A stretch of 64,000 bases of DNA from Coffea arabica (GCF_036785885.1 NC_092310.1:5208001-5272000); one strand, 5' to 3'; counted from the first letter of the stretch, positions 23,901 through 36,460 are shown. Translations and numbers: made by a program. Notes: generated by a model from the sequence alone, not told the origin.

Positions 23901-26900
23901 ACAAAGCCTGTTGTTCAATGTTGGAATCTTGGTGTAAAAAAGAGGCCCAGTGAAGAAGATTTTCAGTCAAACAAATATGGAAGTGTAACAAAGGAAATTG
24001 AGGAGCTCTTGGCTCAAGAGAATCAAGTATTTGGGGTTCTAGGTTCAACAAATTCTGCAATGTTGCGTAAGCGTTTGGGTACGGAAATGTATTCATGCAA
24101 AGAAGGTTGGGACTTAAAGCCTCCTTCTGTGCCTGATATCATTGATTTGGAATCTCCCGATAATGGTACAATTGTTGAGTCTGAACCATTTGAAGAGATT
24201 GTCAGAGAAGCTAAGCCTCTTGCTGTTATTGACTTAGATGATGAAGCCTTTGAGAATGACGAGAATTCTTGCCCTAATGAGGTTGCTGATTTGGCAAAGA
24301 CTGCTGATAATCTTCTGCAAAATAATGTTGAGGTACATTGAAACTTTTTTCCAGAATTTCACCAAAGCGGGTTTCAATTACTTATCTGGGGTATGTACCA
24401 GAAAGATATGGCTCCGAAGTTGAGTGGCATTGATTTTTGTATGTACACTTTTTGCAGTTTCGTACCATAGGCACCAGAGGACCATTTCAAGCAGAATAGC
24501 TTAGCTAATATCTACTACACTATCTTTTCTCTTTCTTAACAAGCATTACAATTTTCTTTACATTCAAACTGTATAACTCTGGATCCAACAATAAATTGGC
24601 CAGCATGAAGACTGGAATGGGTGATGGTAAAATATTGTACAGCTTGTTACTTGTGAAAATGAATTTTTTTCTTTGTTCACCTTAATTTGATATTCTTTGT
24701 ACTGAAAACGATGATTGAAGACATGAAAAGAAAATGAATAATTTATATGACTTGTATTTTGGTACTTTTGAAAGTTGAAACAATTCAATTTTGGAAGCAA
24801 TTAGTCTTTGGTTCTTTTGATAGTTGAAACAATTCAATTTTAGCTGCATTTAGTCTATCCATAACATTCATGTCTCTTGTGCATTTCTTGCTTAGTGGAG
24901 TAATTATTCCGCAATAATACTCTTCAAGTGGCTTAGAAAGCCTGCTAGAAAATTTGCATGAGAGAATTTGAATTATCTGAACTGCAAGTTCACTTTCCCC
25001 GGGTGATTTAGGTCTATAAACTCAATTTTAGGCTTGAATCATGACAATTTATCACTAGTTAAGAGTTCTTACTTTGCATCAAGCTTGCAAGCCAAAGATA
25101 CTTGAATATACAGGGTAGATAGGATAATTCAAAAAACAAACATTGAGGCCTGAAACTTGTGATACTCTTTTATTGTAGTTGTTTAGCACTTTATAAAGAA
25201 TGCAGGTTGAGAAAACATTGATTGTTTCCAAGACCTCAATTCAATATGTATGATCAATTAATAGTAATATGAACAACATACTGCTGTATCTACATTGTCT
25301 GTCATGATTAAGTACCTTGTTTCCTTGATGTTCTGCTTCCAGGTAACTTGTGTCTGATTTTCTTGTAATTGAACACATTTGTCCCCTGATGTCCTCTTTC
25401 CTCCCCTGGAACACTAAATGGTGTCATTTCCACATTATAGGATCAAAGTAGTGCTGAGGACCAGAAATTGAGAAGAGAAAATTCTTTCCATGGTAGCAAT
25501 ATTGAATTCAAGAAAGTTGAACAAGTAAGTGGTTCTTATCAAGCTTTCCTCAGGGATGATCAAGTGATAGTTATAAGTTTGAATACCTTCACTGTTTCCT
25601 CTTCATGTCCTTTCAGTGATTTAGTGCCTTGTCTTCTTGCATTGCATTTCCAGCTGATTTCTCATTGTGAGTACATTCACTTGGCCACTGGTGTCCCCCC
25701 TTTTTGTTGTCAAACACTTAAAGTAGTGTCATTGCCATTTCTAGGGTCTAGACTGCACATTGGACCAAAAAACAACAAGAGTTTGTCTTACTCTCGAAAA
25801 TGAACCTAAGAAAGATAAAGGAGTAATTGGTTCTCATCAATCACTCCCCGTTCGTGATCAACTGATAGTTAAGTTTGTGCACAACTTAAATTGCCTCTAC
25901 ATGTTCTTTCAATGATAAAGTACCTTATATTCTTTTTTTTTTTTTACCCTGCTGATTTATTTGTCTGTTTTTCTTGTAATAGGAACACATTTGTCTGCAA
26001 TTTTGTCCTAGAAAATGACAGTTTTATTTTCTTGTTGTAGGATCTAGATGCTGCTGATGACCATAAGTTTGAAAGTGAAAAATCTTGCCATGGTAGCAAT
26101 CTTGCAAGTGTAAGTGGTTGATATGAAGCCTTCCATATGGATGATCCCATGAAAGTTTAAGTTTATAAATACCTTCAGTGTTTCTCTGAATTTATTCTAT
26201 TCTTGCATGTTCCGGCTAATTTATGTGCCTGATTTTATTGTAATAATACTCATTGGTCTGCTAGTGCCCCTTTCTTGCTCTCAAACTCTCAATGGTGTCA
26301 TTTCTATTTTTAGGGTCTAAATTGCACAGAATTCCAAAGATTGATGGGAGAAAGTTTTTGCCACACTGGTGAAACTGAATCCCAGAAAGATAAAGGTGTA
26401 ATTGGTTGTGTCTTCAGTCCTTTCATGTGGATGTTAAGTGATAGTCCCATTTCTTGTTCCCAAACAGTAAAAGGTGTCATTTTCATTTCTAGGATCTAGA
26501 TTGCACTGAAGACCAAAATATTAAGAAGAGAAAATGTTCACCATGCTGTTGAAAATGAACCTAGAAAGACTAACGTGTAACGGGTTTTCTTCAGTCCTTC
26601 TTTATTGATGATCAAGACATAGTTGAATTTCTGAATAGTGTCATGGTTTTCTTTTGTGTGTCTTTTAATGATTAAGTACCTTGTTTCTTGTGTTGAGTTT
26701 CCAGCTAATTTATTTGTCTGATTTTGTTGTAATCACACTACTTCTTGCCTCAGACACCAAAAGGATGCCATATTTGTATTTATGATCTAGATTGTGCTCA
26801 AGACCCAAGGTTCAGAACAGGAAAAGAATTGCCATGCTGGCAAAGCTGATCTCAAGAAAGCTAAAGTTGTAATTGATTTTCAATAATCCTTCAATATTGA

Positions 26901-29900
26901 TGATCAAGCAATAGTTGAGTTTGTGAATAATTTCAGATTTCTCTCTACATGTTACATTGGGTTTCCATCTAATTTGTGAGTCTGAATTTGTTGTAATTAA
27001 ACTCGTGTTCCCTCCTGTCCCCTTTATTGCCCTCAAACATTAAATGGTCTAATTTTCACATTGCAGAATCTAAAGTGTGCTGAAGAAGGGAAGTTGGGAA
27101 AAGGAAATTCCTACCTTGGTGATAAACCTGAGCTTAAGAAGCATAATGGTTTAAATCCCAGAGCAGAGGCTAAGGCTGAAATGGTGGAGGACAAGAGGCA
27201 GACAAAGGCAAATGCTCCTGTTTCACCTAAAATTTCTGAAGTTGAGAAAGACAAAGGTGTGTATGTTGGTGTGGAGGGTGATGCAGAACATGAGGAAGGC
27301 AGTCCCCAACATGATTCTGAGTATGGTGGTCTGGGGAGTATATGGAACGAGCTATCATTTGCATTAGAATGTTCCAAGGTGCTTTAATTTGACTTTGAAT
27401 TAACTATAGCAACTGAAACTGCTGATAAGATTTATGCATCTCAAACTTCTTGCCATGGTTTGATTGTAGTCTCAAACATTGCATTTTGATGCATCTTACA
27501 TGACTCAGCATTGCCTGTGGTCATTCAATCACAGACAACTTTTGAGAGAAAAAGGAAGAAGATCAGCCGCATGTAATGTTACATAAGGTCTATTAAAATA
27601 TATTTGCATGTTTTGATAAGAAAAGTATCTTCACTAGTCACATATCTGTCTAACATAGTACCTTGAAAGAATGACATGGAGAGCACTAAAGTTTCGAAAA
27701 ACCTTTGATTTTTCACAATGATGAAATGAGTTTGAGATGTCTTTCTGCACTTGGAGAGCTAATTGGTGTCTTGACCAAGAACTGGAGTTTTGCTACACAA
27801 TTAAGGGATACCTGTACAGCCTTCCTATGTTTTAAGGCAAATCAATATACTGTAGCCCTTTATTACAAAGTTATTCCTGGCTTTGTCTGTTTTGTGCTTG
27901 TATTCCCATCAAAGTTTCCTCACCATCAACTTATTGTTTGATGTCAATAGGATACTGCTGTAGATTCTTCATCTGATAAGCACACCATTGTGGGTGCAGA
28001 AGATTGTGATCATTCATTCATCTTGAAAGATGATATAGGTTCTGTCTGCCGAGTTTGTGGATTGATTGAGAGAGGGATTGAAACCATAATTGAGTATCAA
28101 TATGCAAAGGTTTGGTTTTTCTTGGCTCTGTCTTGTGCTTCGTTGGTGTTCTTGTCCTTTATTTGCTTAGTTGGGAGTAACTACATACCTGTTCTTGTGA
28201 TTTGATTATTGTCTGAGAAGTAGCTTCATTCAGTGAAAACATGAAGCTTCCATCATGTACACAATTGCATAATGGGAATGCATGTTTAAAGGTACTTCCA
28301 CATATGCTATACTAGTACTTCACTCGTTCTTACCTTATGTGCATATACCTTTAAGTGCCTAAAAATGAATCTTACACAAATATGCACATATAAGGTTGAC
28401 CTTGTTATCCACAATAATGATCACACACTTAGTTCTGTCTCCATCTGTTTACATATTTATTGGTACAAACCAACTTCTACATGTTTCTTGCAAATAAGCT
28501 TGACATGCTGCAGTTCTTGACTTGAAGAAGCTTCCAAGAGGACCTGCACACATCGAGTAAATTACCTTTGACCATGTAGGATGAGATATGGAGCTTATGG
28601 TCTTTTATTTCTTTTGTTTCCCTCTTTTCAAATTTTGCTTTTATCTCTATATCCAAATCTCCAATTGCATGTAATGCAAATTTTGCTCACAGTTTGCACA
28701 TGAGTAAACTTTTAAGTACAATGCTCCCTATGTAAATTGATTTTTTGTGTTGCTCTGTATTCATTTGCTAATTTAGATTTTTCCTTTGGTGAAGTAAATG
28801 GATATCTATGTCAATGGTTCTGGATATTCAATTTCTCTTACTCTTTTCTATTGTTAGGCCAAAAAGAGTGAAAGAACTTATAGATATGAACGTTCCCTCC
28901 GAAATGGCCTTGAGCAAACTAAAATCCTTCCTGAAAGTATTAGATGGGTTGAACATGAAGACTCTTTGACAGAAGTTGCTGTCCATCCACGGCATCGGAA
29001 GGTAATGAAACCGCATCAAGTTGAGGGGTTCAATTTTCTGACAAGCAACTTGGTGACAGATCATCCTGGTGGTTGTATAATGGCACATGCCCCAGGATCG
29101 GGGAAAACTTTTATGATCATTAGTTTCCTTCAGAGTTTCATGGCTAAATATCCTTCTGCAAGACCATTGATTGTACTGCCAAAGGGAATCATATCAACAT
29201 GGAAGAAAGAATTCCAGAGATGGCAAGTGGAAGATATACCGCTATATGATCTCTACTCATCCAAATCAGAAAGTAGGAGTCAGCAGCTAGTAATTTTGAA
29301 GAGATGGGCAAACGAAAGAAGCATTTTGTTTCTGGGATATGCGCAGTTTGCTTTGATTGTATGTGACATGGATATGAATGAAACAACTCTTGGATGTCGG
29401 GATATATTGTTAACTTGCCCTTCTATTCTTATCTTGGATGAAGGTCACACTCCCAGAAACCAAAACACTGATATTTTGAAGTCTCTTGAACAGGTACAGA
29501 CACCTCGCAAGGTTGTACTTTCTGGCACCCTTTATCAAAACCATGTCAGGGAAGTCTTCAATGTTTTGAATCTTGTTTGTCCAAAGTTTCTGAAAATGGG
29601 GACTCCTAAAGTCATTAAAAGGCGCATCTTGAGTAAGGTACAAATATCAAGCGGGAGGAGTTCTATTGCAAAGTTTTCTGATGATGACTTCTATAACCTG
29701 GTGGAGTGCACGCTCCTTGAAGATGAGAAATTCAATAGGAAAGTGAATATCGTTCAAGATCTGCGGGAGATGACAAGCAAAGTTCTTCACTACTACAAGG
29801 GAGATTTCTTGGATGAACTACCTGGACTAGTTGACTTCACTGTCTTTCTTGAACTCAGCCGTGCACAAAAGAAAGAAGTTGCAGAGCTGAAGGAACTGAA

Positions 29901-30715
29901 AAGTAGGTTCAAAATAAACTCTGAAGGAAGTGCTATCTATGTGCACCCGCAGTTGAAGAAACTTTTGATGTATTCTGGAGTTAAAGATAGGGTTGATGTG
30001 GAGAAGATTGATCTAATGTTGGAGAAACTGAAAGAGACTGAAGGAATAAAGGCCAAATTCTACCTAAATCTTCTCCAGCTATGTGAATCCACTGGCGAGA
30101 AGTTGCTAGTTTTCAGTCAATATCTTCTCCCTCTAAAGTTCTTGGAGAGACTGACTGTGAAAGTTAAAAACTATAGTCTTGGAAAAGAAATGTTTGTGAT
30201 CACTGGTGACTCAGATTCTGAAATTCGAGATTCTTGCATGGAGCAATTCAATAATTCTTCAGACGCTAGAGTCTTTTTCGGATCAATTAGAGCTTGTGGT
30301 GAAGGAATATCACTTGTAGGAGCATCACGCATTATTATACTGGATATACATCTAAACCCCTCAGTCACCCGCCAGGCAATTGGACGTGCATTTCGACCTG
30401 GGCAACAGAGGAAAGTGTACACCTACAGATTGGTTGCCTCTGGTTCTCCAGAAGAGGATGACCATTTAACTTGCTTCAGAAAGGAGTCTATTGCAAAGAT
30501 GTGGTTTGAATGGAATGGATGTCAGGGTCAAGAAGATTTTCAGATGGAAAATGTCGATGTTAATGATTGTGGTGATTTGTTTCTAGAGTCATCACAGTTA
30601 AACCAAGACGTAGTCTCTCTTTACAGAAGGTTAGTCAGTTCTTTTTGCCCTTTCCAAGATCTGCCATATTGGTGATTTAATACTGTTTTGTTTCCCCCTT
30701 TTTATTTTCAGGTAA
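20994..30715 (+). CDS. DRD1: SNF2 chromatin remodeller, DRD1/CHR35-like (RNA-directed DNA methylation)
   Basis: Predicted exons: 20994-21078, 23251-24332, 25441-25524, 26041-26109, 27067-27378, 27951-28109, 28858-30629 and 30712-30715. Two further in-phase cassettes may be used (25745-25822, 26314-26397). All junctions have GT/AG and keep frame, giving about 1188 aa, or up to 1242 with the extra cassettes; Arabidopsis DRD1 is shorter, near 890. Visible motifs: a Cys/His stretch ([10 protein letters not shown] ... CRVCG) in the 27951 exon; Walker A APGSGKT at 29089-29109; DEGH box at 29437-29448; helicase motif [13 protein letters not shown] at 30373-30405. APGSGKT, the wording around the DEGH box and [14 protein letters not shown] fit DRD1 better than CLASSY. 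The family acts in the nucleus with DMS3 and RDM1 to support RNA polymerase V. All key ATPase residues are intact. The N-terminal exon structure is my model and needs cDNA. Confidence 0.85.
21079..23250 (+). other. Intron 1 of the DRD1-like gene (2172 bp)
   Basis: The donor GTAATC follows ...ACTACTG and the acceptor ...GAAACAG precedes GTTTGAC; joining them yields Gly-Leu-Thr in a continuous frame. It starts with a (CT)n run. It contains an unexplained 83-codon ORF (22028-22279), Lys/Arg-rich at its start, which I cannot assign. Around 21218-21300 is a tRNA-like or SINE-like scrap (GGTGCAATGGTAGCAACGAG). Confidence 0.7.
25441..27180 (+). repeat. Tandem exon-cassette array inside DRD1
   Basis: A unit of exon plus intron is repeated head to tail. 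Homologous cassettes start at 25441, 25745, 26041, 26314, 26493, 26784 and 27067, about 180-300 bp apart. Each begins with a GATCTAGATTGC-like phrase after an intron 3' end, and is followed by a similar intron (GTAAGTGGTTCTTATCAAGC-like). The cassettes at 25441, 25745, 26041 and 26314 are open and phase 0 (28, 26, 23 and 28 codons). The one at 26493 is frameshifted or stopped, and that at 26784 has lost its AG acceptor. The last is fused to the longer 27067-27378 exon. Confidence 0.75.
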
Positions 30716-31430
30716 ACAGCCAGCACAGTTGGAGGCTTGTAGATAACAGCTTATTTTTGGATGGACTTTTGTCTCATTTTGTTGACAATTATAGGCAGGT
30801 GGGGCACATGATTAGGTTTTATAATTTTGATATTGCTGACAGTTTGTAAAAATGACTGGGAGGATAGAAATGTAAACCTCAGATGTTCAACAGAGATTAT
30901 GTAAATTGCTGGCTGACTTTCAGAGAATGAAGTCCATATTTTGAATTTTTGCTACTGAATTTGTCACACTTAAAAGGGACTGTAAATTCACCCATTGGGC
31001 ATGGTACAAATAGGATGGTAAATAAATGTTCTTGCAAGTCATGAACTTATAAATTGCTCATTCGGAAATTTCTTTTACTTGCTAACAATTAGGGAGAAAA
31101 GAGGTACAATTTCCAATCTGATTTTATCATCCCAACTAGCTGGCAGATCATTCAGGTGAAAATTGCTACTCATTTTGACCGGCCTGATGTCAACACTCAA
31201 AAATATCATAGGATTTAAATAAACTAGTGTATATGCATTGTATTTGTACGTAAATAAAATAGGTATTACTTTTTGTGATACTCAAACAATCATCCTCTTG
31301 AGAATAGTAAATGCAAAAAATAAAAAATAAAAAAGTTGCTGGAAGTGTTTTATGACTATCCGCCTTTTTGTTCAATAAAACATATGATATACTTCCATGG
31401 TAGTTTTACAATCCTGATTGATTGTATGTA
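30716..31430 (+). other. 3' UTR and downstream region of DRD1
   Basis: Non-coding sequence after the predicted spliced stop. The first 250-300 bp are probably 3' UTR. Plant near-upstream elements are loose, so I do not name a poly(A) site. Nothing else is recognised before the MITE at 31431. Confidence 0.45.
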
Positions 31431-32240
31431 TAGGTGGCAAATCAACCCACTGAATTAAAATTACCCATATCCGTCCATGAATAGATAGGTATGATATCTT
31501 AAATTTTTGTAGATGGATATAAATGGATTACCCAATAATACCCATTTAATAAATGAGTATTATTGGGTAATCCATCAAACCCAATTAACCCATTTAGAAT
31601 TCTCTTCCCCCGCCCATTTATTTTTCAAAATTTTCATTTTGTCATGATCTTAACTACTTTTGTTTCATTATTATTATTATTTGTTGATTTTATTTTATTT
31701 TTTTATTTTCTCTTAGTTTGTTAACTTGCTCATTTTTTTAGCATTACTAATTTATGATAAGTTTTAGCCTCTTTTCTTATCTTTCTAAAATGAAAATTTA
31801 AATTTATATATGAAAAATATGTTAGGGGTTCAAAATTTTTGGATTAAGTTTTTATATTAACTTTTATAGTATTTAATTCAAAATTTTTATTCTTATTATT
31901 CAATTATTAAATAATATGTAATTTTGCGACATAGAGTATAAATGAAAAAAAAATTGGTAATTAACCTTATTAAACATTATAAGTAAATATTTAAAATTAA
32001 TAATGGGTACAAAGAGCGGTATAAATTGATAACTTAGTTTGCAAAAATAAATTTAGATGAGTTTACAAAAAATTAAAATAAATGGGTTATAATTGGGTAA
32101 TTGGGTTACCCAATTCATTTTTTGACTTATCTATTTATACTCATCTAATTAAATGGGGTATAAATGGGTTGACTCACTTATACCCATTACCTATTTTACC
32201 CAATCCAAACCCGCCCAAGTCACCCATTTTGACACTTCTA
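31431..32240. mobile_element. hAT-type MITE-like element with GGGTA/TACCC-rich ends
   Basis: The left end reads TAGGTGGCAAATCAACCC and the right end, reversed, reads TAGAAGTGTCAAAATGGG. Both flanks are then filled with ACCCATT/AATGGGT words in inverted arrangement, and there is an internal palindrome near 31535-31575. The centre is extremely AT-rich and non-coding. These are common ends of plant hAT MITEs. The target duplication is not clean: TTGTATGTA on the left against TTGTTTGTA two bases beyond the right end. Confidence 0.6.
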
Positions 32241-33788
32241 ATTTGTTTGTAACGGTGGAAGTCTCATAATTTGTAAGAAGAGGAAAAGCTCCCCATTTCC
32301 ATACATCCCATCTTAAAGTCAAGCATATTCATATCTTTATTGAGTGTTTTATTCTTTAATTAAAGTATCTGGTAGTTCAATTAAAAAACTAAGTAGTACT
32401 TTTTTGGGTATAAATCAGCTGGTGCTTGGTGACCGCATTGAGTCTTGACTAATTTAGAATCGAACTTTGTCATACTCATCTAACACTAAATGTTTGAGGC
32501 AGTAGTAATTCTCAGGCATATCCAATAACACCGAAGCCTATAGTATTGATTAAAAGTCACAACAAACTCATTTTGTCATCTACTTCAAGTTATAAGATGA
32601 TACATTTCAAAGAAATTAAGGTACAAATCAACGAGCCATATTGCATTCTTTTTCTCCTATGGCTGATATTGCAAAATTGTATCTCTCTATTTCCTCATCG
32701 ACTGCTCAATTTTATCTGTATATATGTGTGTGAAATATTAATCTTTTTCTTATGCACAAGTCCCACAATATGCTTTTACAAATGGAATCAAAGTGTTCCA
32801 TGTGAAAATAATCTCTTATTTTCTTTTATTAATTCTACTAAATTCTATGGAAATTCATTCCTTCCCAATCGAATTCTACACAAAAATAAGTAAATGTTCA
32901 AATAGTAATAAACATGTTAACATTCATTTATACATTAACATAGAATGTTCACATTCAAAGTCGGGAATAGGAACAAAAATAAAATGTGCACTATTGATTC
33001 TTTTTATTTGCCAACTTGATGTTTTATAAATCATTGATATTACAAATATGAAATATCCAATCCTGAGTACCAACCATTAGACCAAATCCTTGGTCTTGCC
33101 TCTAATTCCTACTTTTATGGCATATTAAGTAAGACTATATCTATGAAAATAGGTTTTTCTGATTTTGGAAGATTAAAGTGCTTGACATATTCTTACTTTG
33201 TAAAGTTGATGTTTCGTTCCAGTTTTTTCCTAAATGTAACTTGTTCTCTTTTCTTTTATAAATGAAGTCCTTATAATATATTCTGTAAGTCTTATATACC
33301 TGTATCCAAATATGAGTGCTAGTTACACAAATTCTTTGTTAGATATTTCAGATACTGTTTTCCTTTCACAAGTATGTTTTATTCCCGTTTCTTTTTGACC
33401 CTTTCTGCTTATTTGCTTTTTGTGGAACTATTAGTGGCCCTCAACTTCAACTTGAGTTAATAACAAAAGAATCTTTAGAAAAGCATCAACTTAACTTAGA
33501 AAAATATCAAAATAGGAGCGAAATAGTAATAATAAATCTTAAGTTCATGTACAAAAAAGGATTTTAAAAACAATATATATCAAAACGATAGATACAAATA
33601 TGAAAATTCCTAGAAATTAGAAAACGAGCCATCTTTTAGTTTGTATCTATCTTATTAACCGTACGTAGTTCAGAGTAAAATTTTCCATAAATCTAATTCA
33701 TCGTGGGAATTTTGTTTTCAACATCTCCAAAGGCTTTAAGACTTAACATTTAACATTCAATTGTTAAATTTGGCTCAAGTGAAAAAAA
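32241..33788. other. Intergenic AT-rich DNA
   Basis: No gene recognised. Two overlapping plus-strand ORFs at 32546-33029 are Phe/Ile/Asn-rich translations of AT-rich DNA without domain signals. This is the upstream side of the DUF241 pseudogene. Confidence 0.4.
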
Positions 33789-34149
33789 ATGGCAGTTCCC
33801 AAGTTCTCTAGCCACGCTCGTTCGATTAGTTTGCCTTCTTCTTCTCATCCTCTTCTTGTGAATGCTGAGGAACACCTGCAAAGGTTTAAGTCATCAGAAG
33901 CTGCATCCTCACCTTCGCATTCATTGGTATGCCAATGATTGGATGCCCTCAAGAACTTGTACAACCGTCTGGATGATGTGCTTCGGCTGCCTTTGAGTCA
34001 ACAAGCTCTCAACAATGAAGAGGTGTTGGATGGATCTCTCAGGCTGTAAGACATTTCTGGGACACATGAGAAAGTGTCCAGGAACTTGAGTCGTCTCTAC
34101 AGAGAACAAGAAATCGAGATCTGGCCGATGAAGTTAGCTCATTTATGAT

Positions 34150-35095
34150 TGTTAGGAAATTGGCTTAATTTCTTTTAGTCAAGATCCCTATTTGATGTGG
34201 GAAGTAACTAGTTTTTTAATTGGATTTAGTTACTTAAAGTAAGTAGTAGTCAAGGAAACTCCTATTTAGTTTAGAACTTAGATGTTATTTCCTATTCTGC
34301 ATAAGTCTAAGAATTAGTATTGGGTTCCAATTGTTATTTGATTTTTTGGCCAAGCAATGTTCTCTATAAATAGGTAGATTGGCATAGGGTAAAAAACAAA
34401 AAAGTCCCCTGTGATAAACCTAATACACAGAATAGCCCCCCATGGTTTCAAAATATACAACACGACCCCTCATGCTTTGAACTAAATTGTAAAGGTGACG
34501 GAATCCGTTAAACTTAACGGAAATGAACAAAATGACCAAAATGCCCTGATATAATAAAGCAAAAGACAATTCAAAAAAATCATTTGTTTTATTCTCTAAA
34601 TAGAGAGAATTGAGAGTTAAGGGGTAGAATAGGTATATTTGATAAAAATTAGGTATAAAAATTTTTTTTAAGGTTCCAATAAGTCATTTCCGTTAAATTT
34701 AACGGATTTCGTCACCTTTACAGTTTAGTTCAAAGCATGAGGTGCCGTGTTGTATATTTTGAAACCATAAGGGGCTTTTCTGTGTATTAGGCTTACCACA
34801 AAGGGCTTTTTTATTTTTTACCCTTATTGGTATACTACAAAGATATATAAGAAAGGAGTGAGAGAGTTCTTAGTGGGTGAGAGAGTTATACAAGAGTTGG
34901 GGTTTGAGAATCAAGTTGTAATCTTGTGGTGTTTTTCTCATAATAAGAACAAAATTTTCTCTCCGTGGACGTAGGTTTGGTGATTAAGCCGAACCACATT
35001 AATTCTTGTGTGTTGCTCATCATTCGTGTTAGATATTATTTTCCATTAAATTGTTGGTCTTTTCTTTTTCAAATAATTGGCCTGATACCCTAACA
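34150..35095 (+). repeat. 5' LTR of the Copia element (with nested MITE)
   Basis: Without the inserted MITE and its duplicated target (448 bp) it would be about 498 bp, matching the 493-bp 3' LTR. A TATA-like CTATAAATAG lies at 34364-34373, shared with the 3' LTR, and is probably the element promoter. Confidence 0.85.
34387..34825. mobile_element. Long-TIR MITE (439 bp) nested in the Copia LTR
   Basis: It has terminal inverted repeats of about 140 bp (34387-34526 against 34684-34823), starting GGGTAAAAAACAAAAAAG. They share long phrases such as TTTCAAAATATACAACACG. The flanks ATTGGCATA (34378-34386) and ATTGGTATA (34826-34834) agree at 8 of 9 bases, suggesting a MULE-type 9-bp duplication. 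The element is absent from the equivalent point of the 3' LTR (about 36870), which proves it inserted after the Copia element. The whole would fold into a strong hairpin RNA. Confidence 0.8.
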
Positions 35096-35160
35096 AGTGG
35101 TATTAGAGTTCCGTTAGGGTTTTGGTTAATTATTTGAAATTGAGTGGGTGGTGGTATATC

Positions 35161-36460
35161 ATGGGGTTTGGAACTATACAGTTTCCAATTTAACCATTTA
35201 ATGGAACTACAAGTTTCTTTGGCAAAGAAGAGTGAAGGACGTTCTAGTTCAATAAAGGTTTGACAAAAGCGTTGAATGGAAAGAACAAGAAGCTAGAGAG
35301 CATGAAAGATGATGAGTTTGAGGAGTTGTATGCAAGGTGTGCGAGCACAATTCAACTCTATGTGGCGGACAACATCATAAATAATGTGATAGATGAGAAA
35401 GATTCTGCAGCAGACCTCTGAAAAAAAATTGGAAAAGCTTTATCTGGCTAAAAGCTTATCCAATAAATTGCATCTAAAGCAGCAACTTTATGCACTAAAG
35501 ATGGTGGAGGGTGGTAGTCTCATGGATCACATGAATACGTTCAACAAAATTTTGGATCAACTCCAAAAAATTGGTGTGGATATTGAGGAAGAAGATAAGA
35601 CCCTTTTACCTCTTACCTCAGTCTCTGATTCTTACGAAAGTATCATGACAACCCTGTTGTATGGGAAGGACACTTTAGAGTTCGAGAATGTGCAGTCTTC
35701 TTTGTTGGATCATGAAAAACAAAGAAAAGCAAACCAGGATATGACACAAGAAGCTGCGTTAATTGCTCGAGGTAAGAATAAAAGAGAAAAACAACTTGAC
35801 GGTGAATCTAAGGCAGGTGGTTCAAAAGCCAAGAGAAAGGGTGGAGTCCAGTGTTTTGGTTATCATGAGTTTGGCCATATCAAAAGATATTGCCCTCATC
35901 AAAAGAAAAATGATGAGAATGACTATGATGGTATTGCTGGATATGTATCGGGTGGAGATATTCTCACAATCTCCAAAGGTAATAATACTTTTTCTTGTGA
36001 TGGTTGGATTTTAGATTCTAGATGTGTTTCACATGTTTTCTCCAAGTTAGACTATTTTGATACTCTTCAAAGAAAGAAGGCAGGTTTTGTGTCCTTGGGT
36101 GATGGATCTACTTGTCAAGTCAAAGGTGTTGGAGTGGTGAAAATCAAAATGTTAAATGGAGATATTCGTTCTTTGGCTGGTGTGGCTTATGTCCCAAAGT
36201 TACAAAGGAATCTAATTTCTTTGAGTCAGTTAGACTCCGAGGGTTACCATTTTTCCGCTGCAGGTGGAGTCTTGAAAATCAGACATGATGAGATGGTTTT
36301 GTTGATGGGGAAGAAGTATGGTAATTTGTATCATTTGAATACCTCAATGGATTGGGAGCGGAAGGGGATACAGGAATGCTCTCAAATTACAAATGGTGGT
36401 AAGAGGAAAAGTCCTGCTATGGGAGAGGGTGAATTGAGGCCCCTCTCGCGAGTCAACTAG
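35161..36460 (+). pseudogene. Copia gag and protease-start remnant
   Basis: The presumed start is the ATG at 35161 (MGFGTIQF), soon followed by stops. The long open part is 35393-36460. It shows the copia gag phrases LEKLYLAKSLSNKLHLKQQLY and LDQLQKIGV, and a zinc knuckle CFGYHEFGHIKRYC in which the second Cys is replaced by Tyr. A protease-like WILDSRCVSHVF follows, where the catalytic D-S-G is D-S-R. LISLSQLDSEGY is typical of the spacer before integrase. A TGA at about 35420 falls where family members have Trp. It is inactive by several independent lesions. Confidence 0.8.

Noticed and set aside
28966..30675. Treating the 569-codon frame as a complete gene
   Set aside because: The frame is open upstream to a splice acceptor at 28857, and family residues continue into earlier exons, so it is only the last large exon of DRD1.
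20994..30715. Naming the gene CLASSY instead of DRD1
   Set aside because: The Walker A region (APGSGKT), the text around the DEGH box and [14 protein letters not shown] fit DRD1/CHR35 better than the CLASSY proteins as I know them. A tree would settle it.
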